Of a stretch of 6,529 nucleotides of DNA, positions 4,949 to 6,529 are shown piece after piece. The first letter of the stretch is position 1. Each line of letters opens with the position of its first letter. The notes beneath the pieces were generated by a model. It worked only from the letters and a program-made list of their open reading frames with translations. It did no database searches and was not told where the DNA came from. A program made the position numbers and the translations under genes. Origin of the DNA: Sphingobacteriales bacterium (GTDB taxonomy: Bacteria > Bacteroidota > Bacteroidia > Chitinophagales > Chitinophagaceae); contig JAHEFC010000076.1 of NCBI GenBank assembly GCA_024640385.1, positions 5,977 through 12,505 of the forward strand. The letters are read 5' to 3'.

Positions 4949-6529
4949 ATGAAAACTAACTTATTAATTGCATTGCTCATTTCTTGTGTTTTGAAGGGTT
5001 GTAGTAAAGATGAAGTACTAATACCATTTCAAGATGATCCAGCGCCTTTACCAGATTCTGGTTATGAATATTTTTATGTTAGTGTGGAAGGAAATGATAT
5101 GAATGATGGAAGGAGAAAAGAAACCCCCTGGAAGACTATCCAAAAGGTGAATACCACTGCCCTTCGTTCCGGCCAAGCCATTCTTTTCAGATCAGGAGAA
5201 ATATTTAATGGAAACCTTGACTTGAGCAATAAGAGTGGCACAGCTGACAGGCCGGTCCTTATTGGTTCATATGGCGTCTCCAGGGCGATTATTGATGCCG
5301 GGGCATACGGTAGTGGTATTTTGGCAAAGAATACTCAGAATATTGTAGTAAGAGACCTGGTGATTAAAGGTGATGGGTATAAAGTGAACCCAGCAAATGG
5401 TGTTTTCTTTTATACCGATAGTTCGGGCACGATGGAGAATATTGTTGTTATGAACTTGGAAATATTTGGTTTCATGGGTCGGGGATTATTTTTTAATGTC
5501 CCATATCCAAATGAAACAACCAATGCTGGTGGTCAATTACCAGATCCTGGGAATGCAAGTGCAGGTTATAATGGGTTGCTGATTGAAAATACAGATGCCC
5601 ATGATAACGGGATGGCAGGCATAGAAACAAATGGATACTGGGAATGGGGAAAAAATACATGGGCTAGCCGATTCAACCACAGAAATATCACTGTGCGGAA
5701 ATGCAGAGCATATAATAACCGTGGAGTGTATGAATATAAGGAAAGTCATTCTGGTTCGGGTATATTCATTGCGTGTGTTGAAAATGCGCTTGTAGAATAC
5801 TGCGAGGCCTTTAATAATGGCGAAGAAAACGGGATCCCTACCGCCGGACCTATTGGTATTTGGTTTGCTGAAGTGAGAAATGGAATAATTCAGTATTCGG
5901 AATCATACAGCAATAAAAGTGGTCTTGGAGTTGATGGCGGTGGCTTTGACGTGGATGGCGGTTCACAGAACTGCGTTGTTCAATATTGCTATTCTCATGA
6001 TAATGAAGGAAGTGGGTTTTCTGTTTTTGAGTGGGGTTCCGGTAATAAAATGTCGAGTATAACTATTCGATATAACATTTCAGAAAATGATGGATACAAG
6101 AACAACTATTCTGGTATTGCACTCTGGTCTAAAAAGATCATTGATGAAATTAGGATTCATAACAATACCGTGTATTCTAAGTTCTTGGGAGATCGAAGCT
6201 CTTTTGGGGTCAATGCAATTAAAATGTATTCTGATCAGTTTATTTCAAACCTTAAAGTATTCAATAATATATTTATTGCCGAAGGTGCCAATGCTAAAAT
6301 TATTGATGGAAATGTTGGTTCTGGAATATGGACGAATAATATCTATTGGACCATAGACGGGGCCTCTTCAAATGGATTCATTTATGGTACGTTCGCCGAC
6401 CCGGAACTTTCTGACCCTGGGAGCGGTGGGTATCAACATCCATTCCTTAGCCCAAATAATGATTACGGACTCTACGTGTATGCCCCAAAGGAAGGTTCTC
6501 CCGCTATCAATTCTGGGATTACTTTGGGG
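4949..6529 (+). CDS. Surface lipoprotein with right-handed parallel beta-helix, polysaccharide-lyase-like (3' truncated by window edge)
   Basis: From ATG 4949 the frame stays open for 527 codons to the last base, so the C-terminus lies beyond the window. The signal peptide MKTNLLIALLISCVLKGC has the anchor at Cys18, then Ser-Lys-Asp-Glu. After a short tether, residues 41-90 (YFYVSVEGNDMNDG, ETPWKTIQKVN, SGQAILFRSGEIFNG) match the usual opening of Bacteroidota beta-helix proteins. Helix rungs with a recurring I/V-x-x-Y/N-x-x-(A/S)-x-(D/N)-N pattern run from about 130 to 450: ENTDAHDNG, KCRAYNNRG, EYCEAFNNG, QYSESYSN, QYCYSHDNEG, RYNISENDG, RIHNNTVY and KVFNNIF. The stacked Asn (220, 257, 290, 322, 352, 380) suggests an asparagine ladder. 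DGGGFDVDGG (329-338) is typical of this group. The end, FADPEL to EGSPAINSG, resembles the helix C-cap. Related folds include polysaccharide lyases, GH141-like enzymes and epimerases. No catalytic residues can be assigned, so activity is open. Its bases look more A/T-rich than gene 1. Confidence 0.92.
   Translation, partial: MKTNLLIALLISCVLKGCSKDEVLIPFQDDPAPLPDSGYEYFYVSVEGNDMNDGRRKETPWKTIQKVNTTALRSGQAILFRSGEIFNGNLDLSNKSGTADRPVLIGSYGVSRAIIDAGAYGSGILAKNTQNIVVRDLVIKGDGYKVNPANGVFFYTDSSGTMENIVVMNLEIFGFMGRGLFFNVPYPNETTNAGGQLPDPGNASAGYNGLLIENTDAHDNGMAGIETNGYWEWGKNTWASRFNHRNITVRKCRAYNNRGVYEYKESHSGSGIFIACVENALVEYCEAFNNGEENGIPTAGPIGIWFAEVRNGIIQYSESYSNKSGLGVDGGGFDVDGGSQNCVVQYCYSHDNEGSGFSVFEWGSGNKMSSITIRYNISENDGYKNNYSGIALWSKKIIDEIRIHNNTVYSKFLGDRSSFGVNAIKMYSDQFISNLKVFNNIFIAEGANAKIIDGNVGSGIWTNNIYWTIDGASSNGFIYGTFADPELSDPGSGGYQHPFLSPNNDYGLYVYAPKEGSPAINSGITLG

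Noticed and set aside
6087..6356. 89-codon plus-strand open frame near the window end
   Set aside because: It is out of frame within the beta-helix gene, whose own frame stays open and carries the rung pattern through this region.

Overview
The window looks like chromosomal DNA from a member of the Bacteroidota, most like the Chitinophaga/Chitinophagaceae group. Four consecutive lipoproteins carry Cys-Ser/Thr-Lys-(Asp/Glu)2 directly after the lipid-anchor cysteine, which is the Bacteroidota surface-export pattern. Starts have A-rich leaders with no Shine-Dalgarno sequence, and base composition is moderate. The genus assignment is inference. All five genes lie on the + strand, both end genes are cut by the window edges, and no gap exceeds about 105 bases.

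Region 1 (1-1772) is the 3' part of a quinohemoprotein alcohol dehydrogenase: a PQQ-binding propeller fused to a C-terminal cytochrome c domain. The reading frame is open from base 3 through a diagnostic vicinal Cys-Cys, so the gene starts upstream of the window. Its metal site looks like the calcium type rather than the lanthanide type.

Region 2 (1878-4936) is a tandem array of three paralogous lipoproteins of 330, 321 and 330 residues. Each is predicted to be a lipid-anchored six-bladed TolB/PD40-like beta-propeller with the anchor cysteine at residue 18. The signal peptides and the bases just before the starts are also related, which points to gene duplication. A strong hairpin with a short T-run lies between the second and third paralogs and may terminate or attenuate transcription inside the array.

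Region 3 (4949-6529) begins 12 bases after the third propeller gene. It is a long open frame with no stop before the window edge, encoding a lipoprotein with a right-handed parallel beta-helix resembling polysaccharide lyases and related carbohydrate-active proteins. Its mature part is unrelated to the propellers, but its signal peptide and anchor resemble theirs.

Taken together, genes 2-5 look like a set of surface-displayed lipoproteins: three propeller scaffolds or binders followed by a beta-helix protein that probably contacts a polysaccharide. No SusC/SusD, regulator, transposase, tRNA, rRNA or CRISPR array is visible. A functional link between the dehydrogenase and the array is not shown by the sequence.
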